This document shows positions 51,821-62,623 of a stretch of DNA of 64,000 nucleotides, one piece after another (the first letter of the stretch is position 1; every line of letters begins with the position of its first letter). This DNA is from Sphingomonadales bacterium Ga0077557. GTDB lineage: Bacteria; Pseudomonadota; Alphaproteobacteria; Sphingomonadales; Sphingomonadaceae. The notes below the pieces were generated by a model that did no database searches, had not been told where the DNA came from, and saw only the letters and a program-made list of their open reading frames with translations. The stretch is taken from positions 1-64,000 of the forward strand of contig LNFI01000019.1 of the NCBI GenBank assembly GCA_001464615.1, given 5' to 3'. A program made the position numbers and the translations under genes.

Positions 51821-52429
51821 ATGGACATGACGCTTCGCCTGATCATCCGAACAGTGCTGGCTACAGCGCTTTCGCTGTTGTCGCTTCCCGCGCTTGCTGG
51901 TCCAGGATCAGGCAAGACCAGCGGTCCATATGTCGGTGCAGAGATTGGCCCGGTCAATCATCATTTCGTCGTCGAGGAAGGCGTTCCACCGGCCCAGCCG
52001 ACGGCCCGAAATGTCTCCCAATGGGGGGTCGGCGGCGGGGTCTTTGCCGGCTATGATCACTATGTCACTGACCGCATCCGGATTGGCGGCGAAGTCGCTT
52101 TCAATTTTGGCGGTAGAACCCCGGCCACGACGAGCGCGGCCGGCCAGCCCCTCTCGATCACGCCACGCTTTGGCTACAGCCTGACGGCGCGCGCTGGCTA
52201 TGCGCTGAGCAACGCCGTCATCGCTTATGGTGGGGCTGGCTATGGCGGGCATCGCTATCGACGGAATTTGCCAGCCGGCGCGGCCGATTTCGGTGATTGG
52301 AACCAGAGCTTCATCCTGTTAGGCGGCGTCGAATTGAAGGCGTCGTCCAGAGCCAATCTCAGGCTCGAATTCATGCATCTCGACGGCACCCGGAATCAGG
52401 TCATGCTCGGTATCCCGATCAGGTTCTGA
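51821..52429 (+). CDS. Outer-membrane beta-barrel protein
   Basis: A 202-residue protein with a signal peptide (about 1-26, ending PALAG before PGSGKTSGP). A small beta-barrel follows, with alternating strands and Gly/aromatic turns (YVGAEIGPVNHHF, GGGVFAGYDHYV, LTARAGYALSNAVIAYGGAG), ending in a strand with terminal Phe (VMLGIPIRF), the usual barrel C-terminus. It could protect the producer, take up or release the product, or be structural. The ATG at 51821 follows GGAGAAAA. It ends the peptide cluster. Confidence 0.8.
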   Translation: MDMTLRLIIRTVLATALSLLSLPALAGPGSGKTSGPYVGAEIGPVNHHFVVEEGVPPAQPTARNVSQWGVGGGVFAGYDHYVTDRIRIGGEVAFNFGGRTPATTSAAGQPLSITPRFGYSLTARAGYALSNAVIAYGGAGYGGHRYRRNLPAGAADFGDWNQSFILLGGVELKASSRANLRLEFMHLDGTRNQVMLGIPIRF

Positions 52430-52536
52430 CGCAGATGAATGGGTCATAACCCCGGTTCGGCACTTCCGCTGCCTGAGGCAGAGCGCGAGATAGGATTGGA
52501 CGCAATCGTGCGCCCGCAATCAGCGCGGTGAAACGC

Positions 52537-52893
52537 TCAGGCGCGCTCGCGTTCGAGCAGATCGGCGGCGTCAATGCCGAGCAGTTTGATATGGTCGCGG
52601 ATCCGCGGCCAGCTGCTCGTCATGAAATGGTCGCGTTCGGCGATGCGTAGTTTCTCGGCCGCGCCTGCCAGCACAAACATGCCGACGCCGCGCCGCACCT
52701 CGACATAGCCGTCGTCCTGAAAGCTCTGATAGGCCTTGGCCACCGTCAGCGGATTGGCGCCATGTTCGGCAGCAAGCGCGCGCACAGAAGGCAGCTGATC
52801 ACCGGCACGGAAATCGCCGCGCAGGATCGCTGCTGCAATCGTGCCCCGCAGCTTGATGTACACTGGGCTGTCTTCGCTGTTGAGCGCTGTCAT
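52537..52893 (-). CDS. GntR-family regulator, YtrA type
   Basis: A 118-residue regulator with a winged-helix domain: YIKLRGTIAAAILRGDFRAG, DQLPSVRALAAEHGANPLT, then VAKAYQSFQDDGYVEVRRGVG. The C-terminal part is only about 40 residues, typical of the YtrA subfamily, which often controls ABC transporters or adjacent genes. No transporter adjoins, so its targets are unknown. It lies convergent with the preceding barrel gene and just downstream of the nitroreductase, 38 bases apart on the same strand. Confidence 0.9.
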   Translation of the reverse strand: MTALNSEDSPVYIKLRGTIAAAILRGDFRAGDQLPSVRALAAEHGANPLTVAKAYQSFQDDGYVEVRRGVGMFVLAGAAEKLRIAERDHFMTSSWPRIRDHIKLLGIDAADLLERERA

Positions 52894-52931
52894 GCTGCCT
52901 TAATACAGCAATCGCCCGAGTCGTCTAGCCC

Positions 52932-53510
52932 CTATGGTGCCCAGGTCGAGATAACGCTGCCCGGATCGGGACGGGGGCGTTCTTCCAAGTCGCGCGCGGG
53001 CGACCCGATGAAGATAAAGCCGGCAATGCGTTCATGGGCTGCCCCAAAAGCATCGCGCACCGCGTCTGCATAGGCTGGCCAGCCGGTCAGCCAGCCGCCG
53101 ACAAAGCCGTGGGCATGGGCGGCGTGGAGCAGGTTCATACAGGCGGCGCCTACGGATAGTTCCTGTTCCCAGAGCGGAATTTTGCTGTCCGCCCGCGGGC
53201 TGGCGAGCACGACCACCAGCGCCGGGGCCTGGGTGGCAAATGCCTCCATTGCCTCGATTTCGAGCCGTGCTGCCTGGGGCCGTTCGGCGCGATAGGCGGT
53301 GGTGATCAGCGCAGACAGGGCGGACCGCGTCTCGGTTGGCACGATGACGAAGCGCCAGGGGGTGAGCTTGCCATGATCGGGGGTTCGCGCCGCAATGGCG
53401 AGCATCGCTGCCAGCTGGGCGGCATCGGGGCCAGGCGCGGTCATCTCGCGTGGGCGACCGGATCGGCGGGTAGCTAGCAGCGTCAATGGGGTGGTGCGAT
53501 CGTTGAGCAT
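52932..53510 (-). CDS. Nitroreductase-family flavoprotein
   Basis: A 192-residue single-domain flavoprotein of the YdjA type: LLATRRSGRPREM at the FMN-phosphate site, AARTPDHGKLTPWRFVIV, and the QELSVGAACMNLLHAAHAHG helix with GGWLTG. It reduces nitro compounds or quinone-like substrates with NAD(P)H. It diverges from the POT transporter gene across a short gap; the transporter reading frame extends antisense into it, but the ATG at 53638 is the real transporter start. Confidence 0.9.
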   Translation of the reverse strand: MLNDRTTPLTLLATRRSGRPREMTAPGPDAAQLAAMLAIAARTPDHGKLTPWRFVIVPTETRSALSALITTAYRAERPQAARLEIEAMEAFATQAPALVVVLASPRADSKIPLWEQELSVGAACMNLLHAAHAHGFVGGWLTGWPAYADAVRDAFGAAHERIAGFIFIGSPARDLEERPRPDPGSVISTWAP

Positions 53511-53637
53511 GGCGGCGGGCTGTAGCGATGTCGACCGCTGCCGCCAACTGCTGCCTGTTTACAGGCCATGTTTTGCCGCTAGTCTCCCGCCGCAACCGCC
53601 GCCGTTCGAGTGGCCTGCCAGTATCAGGGAGCGTAAT

Positions 53638-55446
53638 ATGGAAAGCCCGACCGCCGATTCCCCTCGGGAACCGGATATCAGCCATGTGAATTCGGCCAGC
53701 GGCGAAACCTGGTTTGGCCATCCGCGCCAGCTCGCCCGGCTATTTTCAACCGAAGCGATGGAGCGTTTCGGCTATTATGGCATGCGCGCGCTGCTGACGC
53801 TGTATCTGGCGCAGCACTTCCTGTTCAGCGATACGACGACAACCGGCATTTATGGCGGCTTCACCGCGCTTGTTTATCTGACGCCGTTGATTGGCGGGCT
53901 GATGGCTGATCGGTTCCTTGGCTCGAAACGGTCGGTGAAGTTCGGCGCGATCATGATGTCGCTCGGCTATCTGACGCTGTGCTTTGGCGGCCAGCCTGCC
54001 AAACCCTTCGCGACCATCGACGGCCAGCGTTATGAGGTGAAGGTCCAGGGCACCGGCGAAGCGCGCCGCCAGTTCGTGATCGATGGCAATCAGCAATTGC
54101 TGATCAAAGGCAATGACGACAAGACCGTGTCGTTGCTGGGTGGCGACGGCAAGGAAGTACGCCGTGTCGCGGCGGGCGGTTTCGAAGCGGGTGGCGAGCG
54201 CGCGCCGCTATCAGTGTTTCTGCTGCTGATCGGCCTGGCGCTGGTCACGATCGGCAATGGCTTTTTCAAGCCCAATATCTCGACGATGGTTGGCGCGCTC
54301 TATGCTCAGGGCGACCGCCGGCGTGATGCTGGCTTCACGATATTCTATATGGGGATCAACCTCGGTTCGCTGTTTTCGCAAATTCTGTGCCCGCTGCTCG
54401 CGGTCGGCATGGGCAGCTGGGGTGGGCTTGGCTGGTGGGCAGGCTTTGCGCTGGCGGCAGCCGGCATGATCGTTTCCTGGTGCCTGATTCAGTTCGATGG
54501 CGGCAAGCTTGATGGCATTGGCGATCGACCGGCTGACGCACCGGCCAATCGCGACTGGTTCATCTATATCGGTGCGATGCTGGCAATACCGGTGGTGTGG
54601 TTCCTGTTCACCAACCTGATGAATTATGTCCCGCCGGCTGAAGGGTCGGGGATCGTCGGTTATTTTCTGGGTCTGCCGGTCATGGGCAAGATCATGTTCG
54701 GGACCTTTCTGATCAGCGTGCCGGGTATTTTGATCTGGTCCTTCTTCAATGGATCGAAGCAGGAATTCCAGATGATGCTGGCGGCGATGGTGCTGATCAC
54801 CTTCAACACCGTGTTCTGGACGTTGTTCGAACAAGCCGGATCGTCGCTGACGCTGTTTGCCGATCGCAACACGGACTTGTCGGTGTTTGGCTGGTTCTCG
54901 ATTTCAGCCGGGCAGACGCAGTTCTTCAACGCGCTGTTTATCGTGCTGCTTGCGCCGGTGTTCAGTATCATGTGGAACGGCATGGCAAAACGCGGGATCG
55001 AGCCGACTATTCCGATCAAGTTCGGCATCGCCTTGATGGGGGTTGGCGTCGGGTTTCTGGTGCTGGTGTGGGGGTCGCAATTTGCCGGGCCGGATTACAA
55101 GGTTGGCTTGTGGTGGCTGGCGGGGCTGTATCTGGTCCATTCGATTGCCGAGCTTTGTATCTCGCCAGTCGGGCTGTCGATGGTCACCAAATTGTCGATC
55201 GCACGGATCGTCGGCATGATGATGGGCGTGTGGTTCCTGTCGATCGCGGTCGCACAGTATGTGGCGGGCATCGTCGCGCAATTCGCCAGCGTTGAAACGG
55301 TGGGCGGGCAAGTGACCAATTTGAAGGTCAGCCTCGACACCTATGTTGGCGTGTTCACGACAATCTCGGAGATCTCGATCGCGCTGGGTGTGCTGCTGCT
55401 GCTGCTGTCCTTCCCGCTCAAGAAGTGGATGCACGGCGTCCAGTGA
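53638..55446 (+). CDS. POT/PTR-family proton-dependent oligopeptide transporter
   Basis: A 602-residue multi-pass membrane protein with family motifs: HPRQLARLFSTEAMERFGYYG (the E..ERFxYYG motif 1), GGLMADRFLGSKRSV and FYMGINLGS. It imports di- and tripeptides with protons across the inner membrane. An extra hydrophilic insert (about 130-190) lies between membrane segments. The ATG at 53638 (GGGAGCGTAAT upstream) precedes motif 1; the longer open frame to 53395 is antisense to the nitroreductase gene. Confidence 0.95.
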   Translation: MESPTADSPREPDISHVNSASGETWFGHPRQLARLFSTEAMERFGYYGMRALLTLYLAQHFLFSDTTTTGIYGGFTALVYLTPLIGGLMADRFLGSKRSVKFGAIMMSLGYLTLCFGGQPAKPFATIDGQRYEVKVQGTGEARRQFVIDGNQQLLIKGNDDKTVSLLGGDGKEVRRVAAGGFEAGGERAPLSVFLLLIGLALVTIGNGFFKPNISTMVGALYAQGDRRRDAGFTIFYMGINLGSLFSQILCPLLAVGMGSWGGLGWWAGFALAAAGMIVSWCLIQFDGGKLDGIGDRPADAPANRDWFIYIGAMLAIPVVWFLFTNLMNYVPPAEGSGIVGYFLGLPVMGKIMFGTFLISVPGILIWSFFNGSKQEFQMMLAAMVLITFNTVFWTLFEQAGSSLTLFADRNTDLSVFGWFSISAGQTQFFNALFIVLLAPVFSIMWNGMAKRGIEPTIPIKFGIALMGVGVGFLVLVWGSQFAGPDYKVGLWWLAGLYLVHSIAELCISPVGLSMVTKLSIARIVGMMMGVWFLSIAVAQYVAGIVAQFASVETVGGQVTNLKVSLDTYVGVFTTISEISIALGVLLLLLSFPLKKWMHGVQ

Positions 55447-55453
55447 TCGTCTA

Positions 55454-55480
55454 GGCTCTCCTGCACAAGGCAGGGGAGCC
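55454..55480 (+). terminator. Hairpin covering the ribosome site of the NnrU-like gene
   Basis: GGCTCTCCTGC (55454-55464) pairs with GCAGGGGAGCC (55470-55480) over 11 bp with one G-U pair and a five-base loop. It lies eight bases after the transporter stop, and its 3' arm is the AGGGGAGCC ribosome site of the next gene. It has no T-run, so it may terminate weakly or block translation of the next gene. Confidence 0.5.
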
Positions 55481-55483
55481 AAG

Positions 55484-56176
55484 ATGATGGATGCAACGAT
55501 GACGGTCGCGGTGGCGGCGACGAGCTTTGTGGGCAGCCATTTCCTGCTGTCGCATCCCTTGCGCGCGCCGCTCGTCAAGGCGGCGGGCAATGGTGGCTTC
55601 ACCATTATTTATGCGCTGATTGCCTTTGCGACTTTGGGGTGGATGGCCAATGCCTATAAGGCAGCGCCGATCACGCCGCCCCTGTGGGATGTCGGCGATG
55701 CGCTTTGGGTCATCGCGACCGTGATCATGTTGTTGGCGAGTCTGTTGCTGATGGGGTCGCTGATCGGCAATCCCGCGCTGCCCGGACCGGTGGCCGCAGC
55801 GCCCGCCAAGGCGCGGGGCGTGTTTGCGATCACGCGCCACCCAATGATGTGGTCTTTTGCGCTATGGAGCCTGGCGCATGTGCTTGTTTTCCCGGTCGCA
55901 GCAAACCTGATTCTCGCTGGGGCCATCGCCACACTCGCCCTGGTCGGTGCCGCGCTGCAGGATGCCAAGAAGCGCGCGCTGGTGCCCGAAGTCTGGCATG
56001 TTTGGGAACAGCGCACCGGATATTGGCCATTCGCCGCCATCGCTGCGGGCAAGGCCAGCTTTGGCGGCTTCCGCCCGCATGACATTGCCGGGGGGCTGGT
56101 AATCTGGCTGGCGGCGACCTGGGCGCATATCCCGATGGCCGGGATTGCCGCTGGCATCTGGCGCTGGGTGGGTTGA
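55484..56176 (+). CDS. NnrU-family membrane protein
   Basis: A 230-residue protein with about six membrane segments and the NnrU pattern: SHFLLSHPLRAPLV at the start, VFAITRHPMMWSFALWSLAH in the middle with the conserved RHP, and later ALVPEVWHVWEQRTGYWPFA. NnrU is linked to nitric-oxide or isoprenoid-related membrane chemistry, but its reaction is not established. The start ATG 55484 sits behind a ribosome site buried in a hairpin. The AKR gene converges from the right. Confidence 0.88.
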   Translation: MMDATMTVAVAATSFVGSHFLLSHPLRAPLVKAAGNGGFTIIYALIAFATLGWMANAYKAAPITPPLWDVGDALWVIATVIMLLASLLLMGSLIGNPALPGPVAAAPAKARGVFAITRHPMMWSFALWSLAHVLVFPVAANLILAGAIATLALVGAALQDAKKRALVPEVWHVWEQRTGYWPFAAIAAGKASFGGFRPHDIAGGLVIWLAATWAHIPMAGIAAGIWRWVG

Positions 56177-56183
56177 TCCGGCG

Positions 56184-57172
<989 letters not shown>

Positions 57173-57176
<4 letters not shown>

Positions 57177-58438
57177 GCGATTTGTCCTTCGATCAACAGG
57201 TCTTCAGGTGACATTGGCGCAGAGGCCGTGCGCGCAGACAGCGTGGCCGTGACGGCGAGGTCCATCGTTACATTGCCCAGCGTGCGCATGATATCGGGGA
57301 AGGTCTCGATCGCGACGAGCAGGCCGAGCGGGGCAATTGGCACCCCCATGGCAGCGGCAATCGGCGCGATTGAGCTGATAAAGGTGATCGAGCCCGGCAG
57401 GCTGACCGCGCCCAGCGTGGTGATCGATGCCATTGCCACGCCTGCCGCCAGGCTTTGCCAAGTCAGCGGCACGCCGAACAGCGTCGCAATATAGATGGCA
57501 ACCGCCAGGTTCATCGCCGGGCCGGTTGCGCGAAATATCGCGACAGCCAGCGGCAGGATGATCCCCGAATGCTGGGTGTGGACGCCAATCTGCTCCGCCC
57601 CGCGCAGCATGGCGGGTAATGAGACAAGCGAGGATTGCGTGCTGATTGCCACCGCCTGTGCCGATGCCGTCGCCCGCGCGAACCGGATGATCGATACGCG
57701 CCCGCCAATGGCCCCCAGGAAAAACGAGGCGATCCACAATACCGCACCCACGCTGGCGACGATCAGCACATAATGGAGCAGCGCGCCGAATGCCTCGGTC
57801 CCAGCTTTTGCCCCCACCACAAACGCCAGCGCGAACACGCCGATTGGCCCCAGCCACAGCACCCAGCCGATCACGACGATCATCGCATCGGCGACCGCGC
57901 GGAAGAAGCCGACGAGCAGGTCGCGCTGTTCCTTGGCCAGTCGGGTAATCGCAAAGGAAAAGGTCAGCGTGAAGACGATCAGGGGCAGGAACGCATTGTT
58001 TGCTGCAGCCGTCACGGGGTTGCTCGGCACGATTGCGGCCAGAAAGTCGCCAAATGGCGGTACGTCGCCAATCGCCTTCACATCGGGCAATGATGCCCGC
58101 AGCGCGGCACCCGCACTCGGGTCGATCGGCCAGGCGGACAGCAGCAAGGGGGTAACGAAGGCCGACATGATCGCGCCCGACCAGAGCAGCACCATGAACA
58201 GGATCATCGCCCGGGTCGCCAGCTGGCCCGCGCGCGCGGCATCGGCGGTGGCCGCAATGCCGATGACGAGCAGCGAAACCACCAGCGGCACGATCGTCAT
58301 CTGCAACCCGTTCAGCCAGGCGGCGCCGATCGGCTGGGCGATCAAGATGCCGATCGGGGCAAAGCCCTGCCCCGCAGCGACAATCCCCAAAGCCATCCCG
58401 GCAATCAGTGCAACTAAGATCCGGGTTGCTTGCGACAT
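57173..58438 (-). CDS. Dicarboxylate/amino acid:cation symporter (SDF family)
   Basis: A 421-residue transporter with the SDF glutamate/dicarboxylate family features: [16 protein letters not shown] (as [14 protein letters not shown]), the serine-rich reentrant loop [15 protein letters not shown] and the PGSITF loop. It couples uptake of a C4-dicarboxylate, glutamate or aspartate to cations across the inner membrane. It diverges from glmM over a 61-base gap that should hold both promoters. Confidence 0.93.
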
Positions 58439-58499
58439 GCTCGATTATCTCCGTTGGGGACGCTAAAGCGATCACCAATAACCGATTGGGCGCGAACGC

Positions 58500-59837
58500 A
58501 TGGCAAGAAAATATTTCGGCACGGATGGCATTCGCGGCAAGACCAACAAATCGCCGATGACGGCGGCGATGGCGATGAAGGTTGGCATGGCGGCCGGCGC
58601 GCATTTCCGCCGGGGGGATCATCGCCACCGGGTGGTGATCGGCAAGGATACCCGCCTGTCGGGCTATATGATCGAATCGGCGATGGTGGCGGGCTTTACG
58701 AGCGTCGGCATGGATGTGGTGCTGGTCGGCCCGATGCCGACGCCGGCGGTGGCGATGCTGACGCATTCGATGCGCGCCGACATGGGCGTGATGATTTCGG
58801 CCAGCCATAACCCTTATGACGATAATGGCATCAAGCTGTTCGGCCCGGACGGGTATAAACTGTCCGATGCCGATGAACTGGCGATCGAAGCGCTGATCGA
58901 TGGCGATGTGGCACTCAGCCCAGCGCCCGATATCGGCCGGGCGCGACGCGTGGAGGATGCGCGCGGTCGCTATATCCATTTCGCCAAATCCACTTTCCCA
59001 AGCGAACTCAGGCTCGATGGCATGCGGATCGTGATCGATTGCGCCAATGGTGCGGCCTATCAGGTCGCGCCGTCGGCGCTATGGGAATTGGGCGCCGATG
59101 TCGTCGCGATCGGGGTGGAGCCCAATGGCAAGAATATCAACAAGGGCGTTGGCTCCACCGCGCCTGACCTGCTTTGCGAAACCGTGGTCGCCAGCGGCGC
59201 GGCACTGGGCATCGCGCTTGATGGCGATGCCGATCGGCTGATCATCGTCGATGAACTCGGCCGGGTGGTCGATGGCGATCAGCTGATGGCGGTAATCGCC
59301 AGCGGCTGGGCACGCCAGGGCCGGCTGGTGGGCAGTGCCTTGGTGACGACGGTGATGTCGAACCTGGGGTTAGAGCGGCATCTTGCCGCGCAGGGCATTG
59401 GCATGCTGCGGACCCAGGTCGGCGATCGTTATGTGCTGGAGGCAATGCGCGAGCGCGGGCATAATGTCGGCGGCGAGCAATCGGGCCATATCATCCTGTC
59501 CGATTATGCGACGACAGGGGACGGGCTGGTCGCCGCGCTGCAGGTGTTGGGCGAGCTGGTAACGGCAGGCGCACCCGCCAGCGATTTTCTCCACCGGTTT
59601 GAGCCGCTGCCGCAATTGTTGAAGAATGTGCGTTTTTCTGGTGGCAAGCCGCTCGAGGCCAGTAGCGTCAAGGCCGTGATTGCCGACGCAGAGGCCGAGC
59701 TGAACGGCAGCGGTCGCCTGGTCATCCGTCCTTCGGGCACCGAACCCGTCATCCGGGTCATGGCGGAGGGGGACGATGCCGCGCAGGTAGAGACAATCGT
59801 CAATCGGATTTGCGATGCGGTCCAGGCGGCGGTGTGA
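58500..59837 (+). CDS. glmM: Phosphoglucosamine mutase
   Basis: A 445-residue enzyme of normal length. The phosphoserine loop is [13 protein letters not shown], the metal loop [10 protein letters not shown] and the C-terminal phosphate-binding motif [12 protein letters not shown]. It converts glucosamine-6-phosphate to glucosamine-1-phosphate for UDP-GlcNAc, needed for peptidoglycan and LPS. The start [14 protein letters not shown] is the conserved N-terminus. Confidence 0.98.
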   Translation: MARKYFGTDGIRGKTNKSPMTAAMAMKVGMAAGAHFRRGDHRHRVVIGKDTRLSGYMIESAMVAGFTSVGMDVVLVGPMPTPAVAMLTHSMRADMGVMISASHNPYDDNGIKLFGPDGYKLSDADELAIEALIDGDVALSPAPDIGRARRVEDARGRYIHFAKSTFPSELRLDGMRIVIDCANGAAYQVAPSALWELGADVVAIGVEPNGKNINKGVGSTAPDLLCETVVASGAALGIALDGDADRLIIVDELGRVVDGDQLMAVIASGWARQGRLVGSALVTTVMSNLGLERHLAAQGIGMLRTQVGDRYVLEAMRERGHNVGGEQSGHIILSDYATTGDGLVAALQVLGELVTAGAPASDFLHRFEPLPQLLKNVRFSGGKPLEASSVKAVIADAEAELNGSGRLVIRPSGTEPVIRVMAEGDDAAQVETIVNRICDAVQAAV

Positions 59838-59894
59838 CCGCACGCATGTTTGCAATATCTATCTATCCCCAATTACAAGAGCAGGAGTAGCCCA

Positions 59895-60320
59895 ATGAAA
59901 TCCCTTTATACCGCTGTTGCCACCGCCCATGGCGGCCGTCAGGGCCATGTCACCAGCGACGACGGCGTGCTCGATCTTGATACCGCGACGCCCAAATCCA
60001 TGGGCGGGCCCGGCGGGGTTGGCACCAATCCCGAACAATTATTCGCAGCCGGCTATGCCGCCTGTTTCCAGTCGGCGATGATGTATGTGGCCGGCATGCA
60101 AAAGATCGACGCGAGCGGATCGACCGTGACTGGGCATGTCTCGATCGGCCCCAATGAGGGCGGTCCCGGCTTCATGCTCGCGGTGAAACATGTCGTCTCC
60201 TTGCCCAAGCTCGATCAGGCAGCGGCCGAAAAGCTGGTGCATGATGCTCATCAGGTCTGCCCTTATTCGAACGCGACGCGCGGCAATGTCGTGGTCGATT
60301 TCGACGTGCAGGGCGGATAA
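59895..60320 (+). CDS. ohr: Organic hydroperoxide resistance protein Ohr
   Basis: A 141-residue Ohr/OsmC-family peroxidase. Both redox cysteines are present, in GYAACFQSAMMYV and HQVCPYSNATRGN, and the N-terminus MKSLYTAVATAHGGRQGHV is conserved. It reduces organic hydroperoxides using lipoylated partners. The ATG at 59895 follows GCAGGAGTAG. No OhrR repressor gene is adjacent. A DUF1272 gene follows after five bases. Confidence 0.96.
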   Translation: MKSLYTAVATAHGGRQGHVTSDDGVLDLDTATPKSMGGPGGVGTNPEQLFAAGYAACFQSAMMYVAGMQKIDASGSTVTGHVSIGPNEGGPGFMLAVKHVVSLPKLDQAAAEKLVHDAHQVCPYSNATRGNVVVDFDVQGG

Positions 60321-60325
60321 CGGCG

Positions 60326-60550
60326 ATGCTGGAGATGCGCCCGGATTGCGAACGCTGCGGGGCGGACCTGCCCGCTGACGCGCCGGGCGCGTTCATTTGT
60401 TCGTTTGAATGTAGTTTTTGCGCTGATTGTGCTGACGCGCTTGATGAGCGCTGCCCCAATTGTGGCGGCGAATTGATGGATCGGCCGACCCGCACGGGCG
60501 CGGCGCTCAAGAAGTTTCCGGCGAGCGCGGCACGCAAGTTCAGCAGCTAG
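60326..60550 (+). CDS. DUF1272 zinc-ribbon-like protein
   Basis: A 74-residue protein with the DUF1272 pattern: LEMRPDCERCGADLP, CSFECSFCADCADA and RCPNCGGELMDRPTR. Eight or more cysteines suggest two zinc sites. Function is unknown. It directly follows ohr, so the two are likely cotranscribed. Confidence 0.92.
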   Translation: MLEMRPDCERCGADLPADAPGAFICSFECSFCADCADALDERCPNCGGELMDRPTRTGAALKKFPASAARKFSS

Positions 60551-60707
60551 ATTTAGACGTCGACAACCCCCGCGGGATCGACTTCCCTAGCGCCAGGGCA
60601 CTGCAGTTGATTGAAAAAAAATCAGCAAAATCATCTGGTAAGGCTAGCCAGGCCCTGGCATGATTACCAGCATTGAAATCTGCACAACGTCCGGAGGATT
60701 GGGGATC

Positions 60708-61064
60708 ATGCGCTTCATGGCATTGTTGATCGGCCTTGCCGTCAGTGTAGCCGCCGCGGCGCAAGAATCGCCGCATGATTTCGGCGGCGCAATACCGCTC
60801 AGTCCGGAAGGGTGGTTCTCCCAGGATGATTATCCACCGCAGGCAAAGGCGAATAGAAAAATCGGCCTGGTCAGATTTCAATTCGATATCAATATGACCG
60901 GACGGGTAGAGCATTGCACCATCACGCAATCATCGGGCAGCCCGGACCTGGATCAGCAAACCTGCCGGTTGCTTGCGCGGCGCGGGCGATTCAAGCCACC
61001 GGTGAACGAGCAAGGCGAGCCAATCGCGACAAAAGGCCGTTCACAGGTTTTGTGGAGGTTATGA
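60708..61064 (+). CDS. Periplasmic TonB-C-like domain protein
   Basis: A 118-residue protein with a signal peptide (MRFMALLIGLAVSVAAAAQ). The mature part resembles the TonB C-terminal domain: YPPQAKANRKIGLVRFQFDI, TGRVEHCTITQSSGSPDLDQ and RGRFKPPVNEQG. With no TonB N-terminal anchor it is a soluble periplasmic domain, common in sphingomonads, of unclear role. The ATG at 60708 follows GGAGGATTGGGG. The gap 61065-61295 shows no gene. Confidence 0.82.
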   Translation: MRFMALLIGLAVSVAAAAQESPHDFGGAIPLSPEGWFSQDDYPPQAKANRKIGLVRFQFDINMTGRVEHCTITQSSGSPDLDQQTCRLLARRGRFKPPVNEQGEPIATKGRSQVLWRL

Positions 61065-61295
61065 CGGTTCCGACGACTGGCAAAGGTGCTGCCGGGCACG
61101 CTGACACCGGGCGGGCCTTGTTAGCGGCGGTTCGTTCCGAAAACTTTCCTGCCGGACCGGGTTGTGCCATCTGCGGTCGATGATCCGAACCGCTTCGTCC
61201 CGGACAATTCATGCAAAGGCGGCGATTTTGCGCGTTGCGATCGACGCGATGGAGCCACGCAACTTCCGCAGCTTTACCGCCGCCGGTGATGCTTG

Positions 61296-62069
61296 ATGAC
61301 ACCGCGCATCCTCATCATCGCCGGGTCTGATTCGGGCGGTGGTGCCGGGATCCAGGCCGATATCAAGACGGTGACGATGCTTGGCGGCCATGCCATGACC
61401 GCAATCACCGCTATCACCGCGCAGAATACGCTGGGGGTGCAGGCGGTAATGCCAGTGCCGACGGAGATGGTGATCGCGCAGATTGATTCCTGCATCGCTG
61501 ACATTGGTGTCGATGCGATCAAGATCGGGATGCTGGGATCGGCGGCAACGGCGCAGGCGGTTGCTGATCGGCTTGCCGCGCTTGATGTGCCGATCATCTT
61601 CGATCCCGTGATGATCGCGACGAGTGGATCGATGCTGGCCGATGCCGATACCATTGCCGCCTTTGGCCGATTGATGGATCTGGCGTCGGTCGTCACCCCC
61701 AATATTCCCGAACTGGCCGCGTTGGGCGGTGAAGCTGCGGTGCTGGCGCATGGTTGCCACCTGGTTGCCAAAGGGGGGCATGGCGAGGGCCATTATATCG
61801 TCGATCGCCTGATTTCTCCCGCTGGGCCGCTGCGCGAGCTAAACGGCAAACGGATCGACACGACGAGCACGCACGGCACGGGGTGCACCTTCGCCAGCGC
61901 GCTCGCCTGCGGGCTGGGCCAGGGACTGGCGGTGAGCGACGCCTTTGTCCGCGCGGTCAGATTTGTGCGGATTGCGCTGCTGTCCGCGCCGGATCTGGGC
62001 AATGGCCATGGTCCGATGGGGCATCATTTGGGGGTGTCGCCCTTTGATGAGCTTGAGGGCGATGCATGA
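61296..62069 (+). CDS. thiD: Hydroxymethylpyrimidine/phosphomethylpyrimidine kinase
   Basis: A 257-residue ribokinase-fold enzyme with ThiD motifs: [40 protein letters not shown], the DPVMIATSG segment, and the C-terminal anion hole [13 protein letters not shown]. It phosphorylates HMP and HMP-P in thiamine synthesis. Its stop overlaps the rnhB start (ATGA). Confidence 0.97.
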   Translation: MTPRILIIAGSDSGGGAGIQADIKTVTMLGGHAMTAITAITAQNTLGVQAVMPVPTEMVIAQIDSCIADIGVDAIKIGMLGSAATAQAVADRLAALDVPIIFDPVMIATSGSMLADADTIAAFGRLMDLASVVTPNIPELAALGGEAAVLAHGCHLVAKGGHGEGHYIVDRLISPAGPLRELNGKRIDTTSTHGTGCTFASALACGLGQGLAVSDAFVRAVRFVRIALLSAPDLGNGHGPMGHHLGVSPFDELEGDA

Positions 62070-62623
62070 TTGCGGGTGTCGACGAAGCCGGTCGCGGGCC
62101 GCTGGCCGGGCCGGTGGTGGCCGCCGCTGTGATCCTGTGCCCCGGTGGCATTGCCGGGCTGAACGATAGCAAGAAGCTGAGTGCCGCGCAGCGGGAGCGG
62201 CTGTTCGCCACGATTGTCGCGCGCTGCACTATTGGTATCGGCATGGCCAGCGTCGCGGAGATTGATTCGCTCAACATCCTATGGGCGACGATGCTGGCGA
62301 TGGAGCGCGCGGTTGCCGAGTTGGGGGTGGCGCCTGACGATGTGCTGGTCGATGGCAATCGTTGCCCGACATGGCAGTGGCGATCGCGGGCGATTATCGG
62401 TGGTGATGCGATCGAGCCCTGTATCTCGGCGGCGTCGATTGTCGCCAAGGTCACGCGAGACCGCATCATGGTTGCGGCTGATCGCGACTATCCCAGCTAT
62501 GGTTGGGCGTCGAACAAGGGTTATGGCGCGCGGGTGCACCTCGACGCGCTCGCCCGTTTGGGGCCAACGCCGCTGCATCGACGCTCATTTGCGCCCGTCG
62601 CCCGGGCATATCTGGACCGGTGA
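62066..62623 (+). CDS. rnhB: Ribonuclease HII
   Basis: A 185-residue RNase HII. The active-site carboxylates appear in [18 protein letters not shown], in LVDGNRCP and in the [11 protein letters not shown] segment. It removes RNA from RNA-DNA hybrids and initiates ribonucleotide excision. It overlaps thiD in front. GANTC sites begin right at its 3' end, in the ccrM upstream region. Confidence 0.97.
   Translation: MIAGVDEAGRGPLAGPVVAAAVILCPGGIAGLNDSKKLSAAQRERLFATIVARCTIGIGMASVAEIDSLNILWATMLAMERAVAELGVAPDDVLVDGNRCPTWQWRSRAIIGGDAIEPCISAASIVAKVTRDRIMVAADRDYPSYGWASNKGYGARVHLDALARLGPTPLHRRSFAPVARAYLDR

Noticed and set aside
53395..53637. 81-codon N-terminal extension of the POT transporter
   Set aside because: It is antisense to the nitroreductase gene, lacks family residues, and the ATG at 53638 has a ribosome site directly before motif 1.
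57204..58979. 591-codon open frame on the minus strand through the symporter and glmM starts
   Set aside because: It is an out-of-frame shadow of the symporter gene with a composition rich in Arg, Gly and Cys and no family motif; the in-frame symporter is clear.
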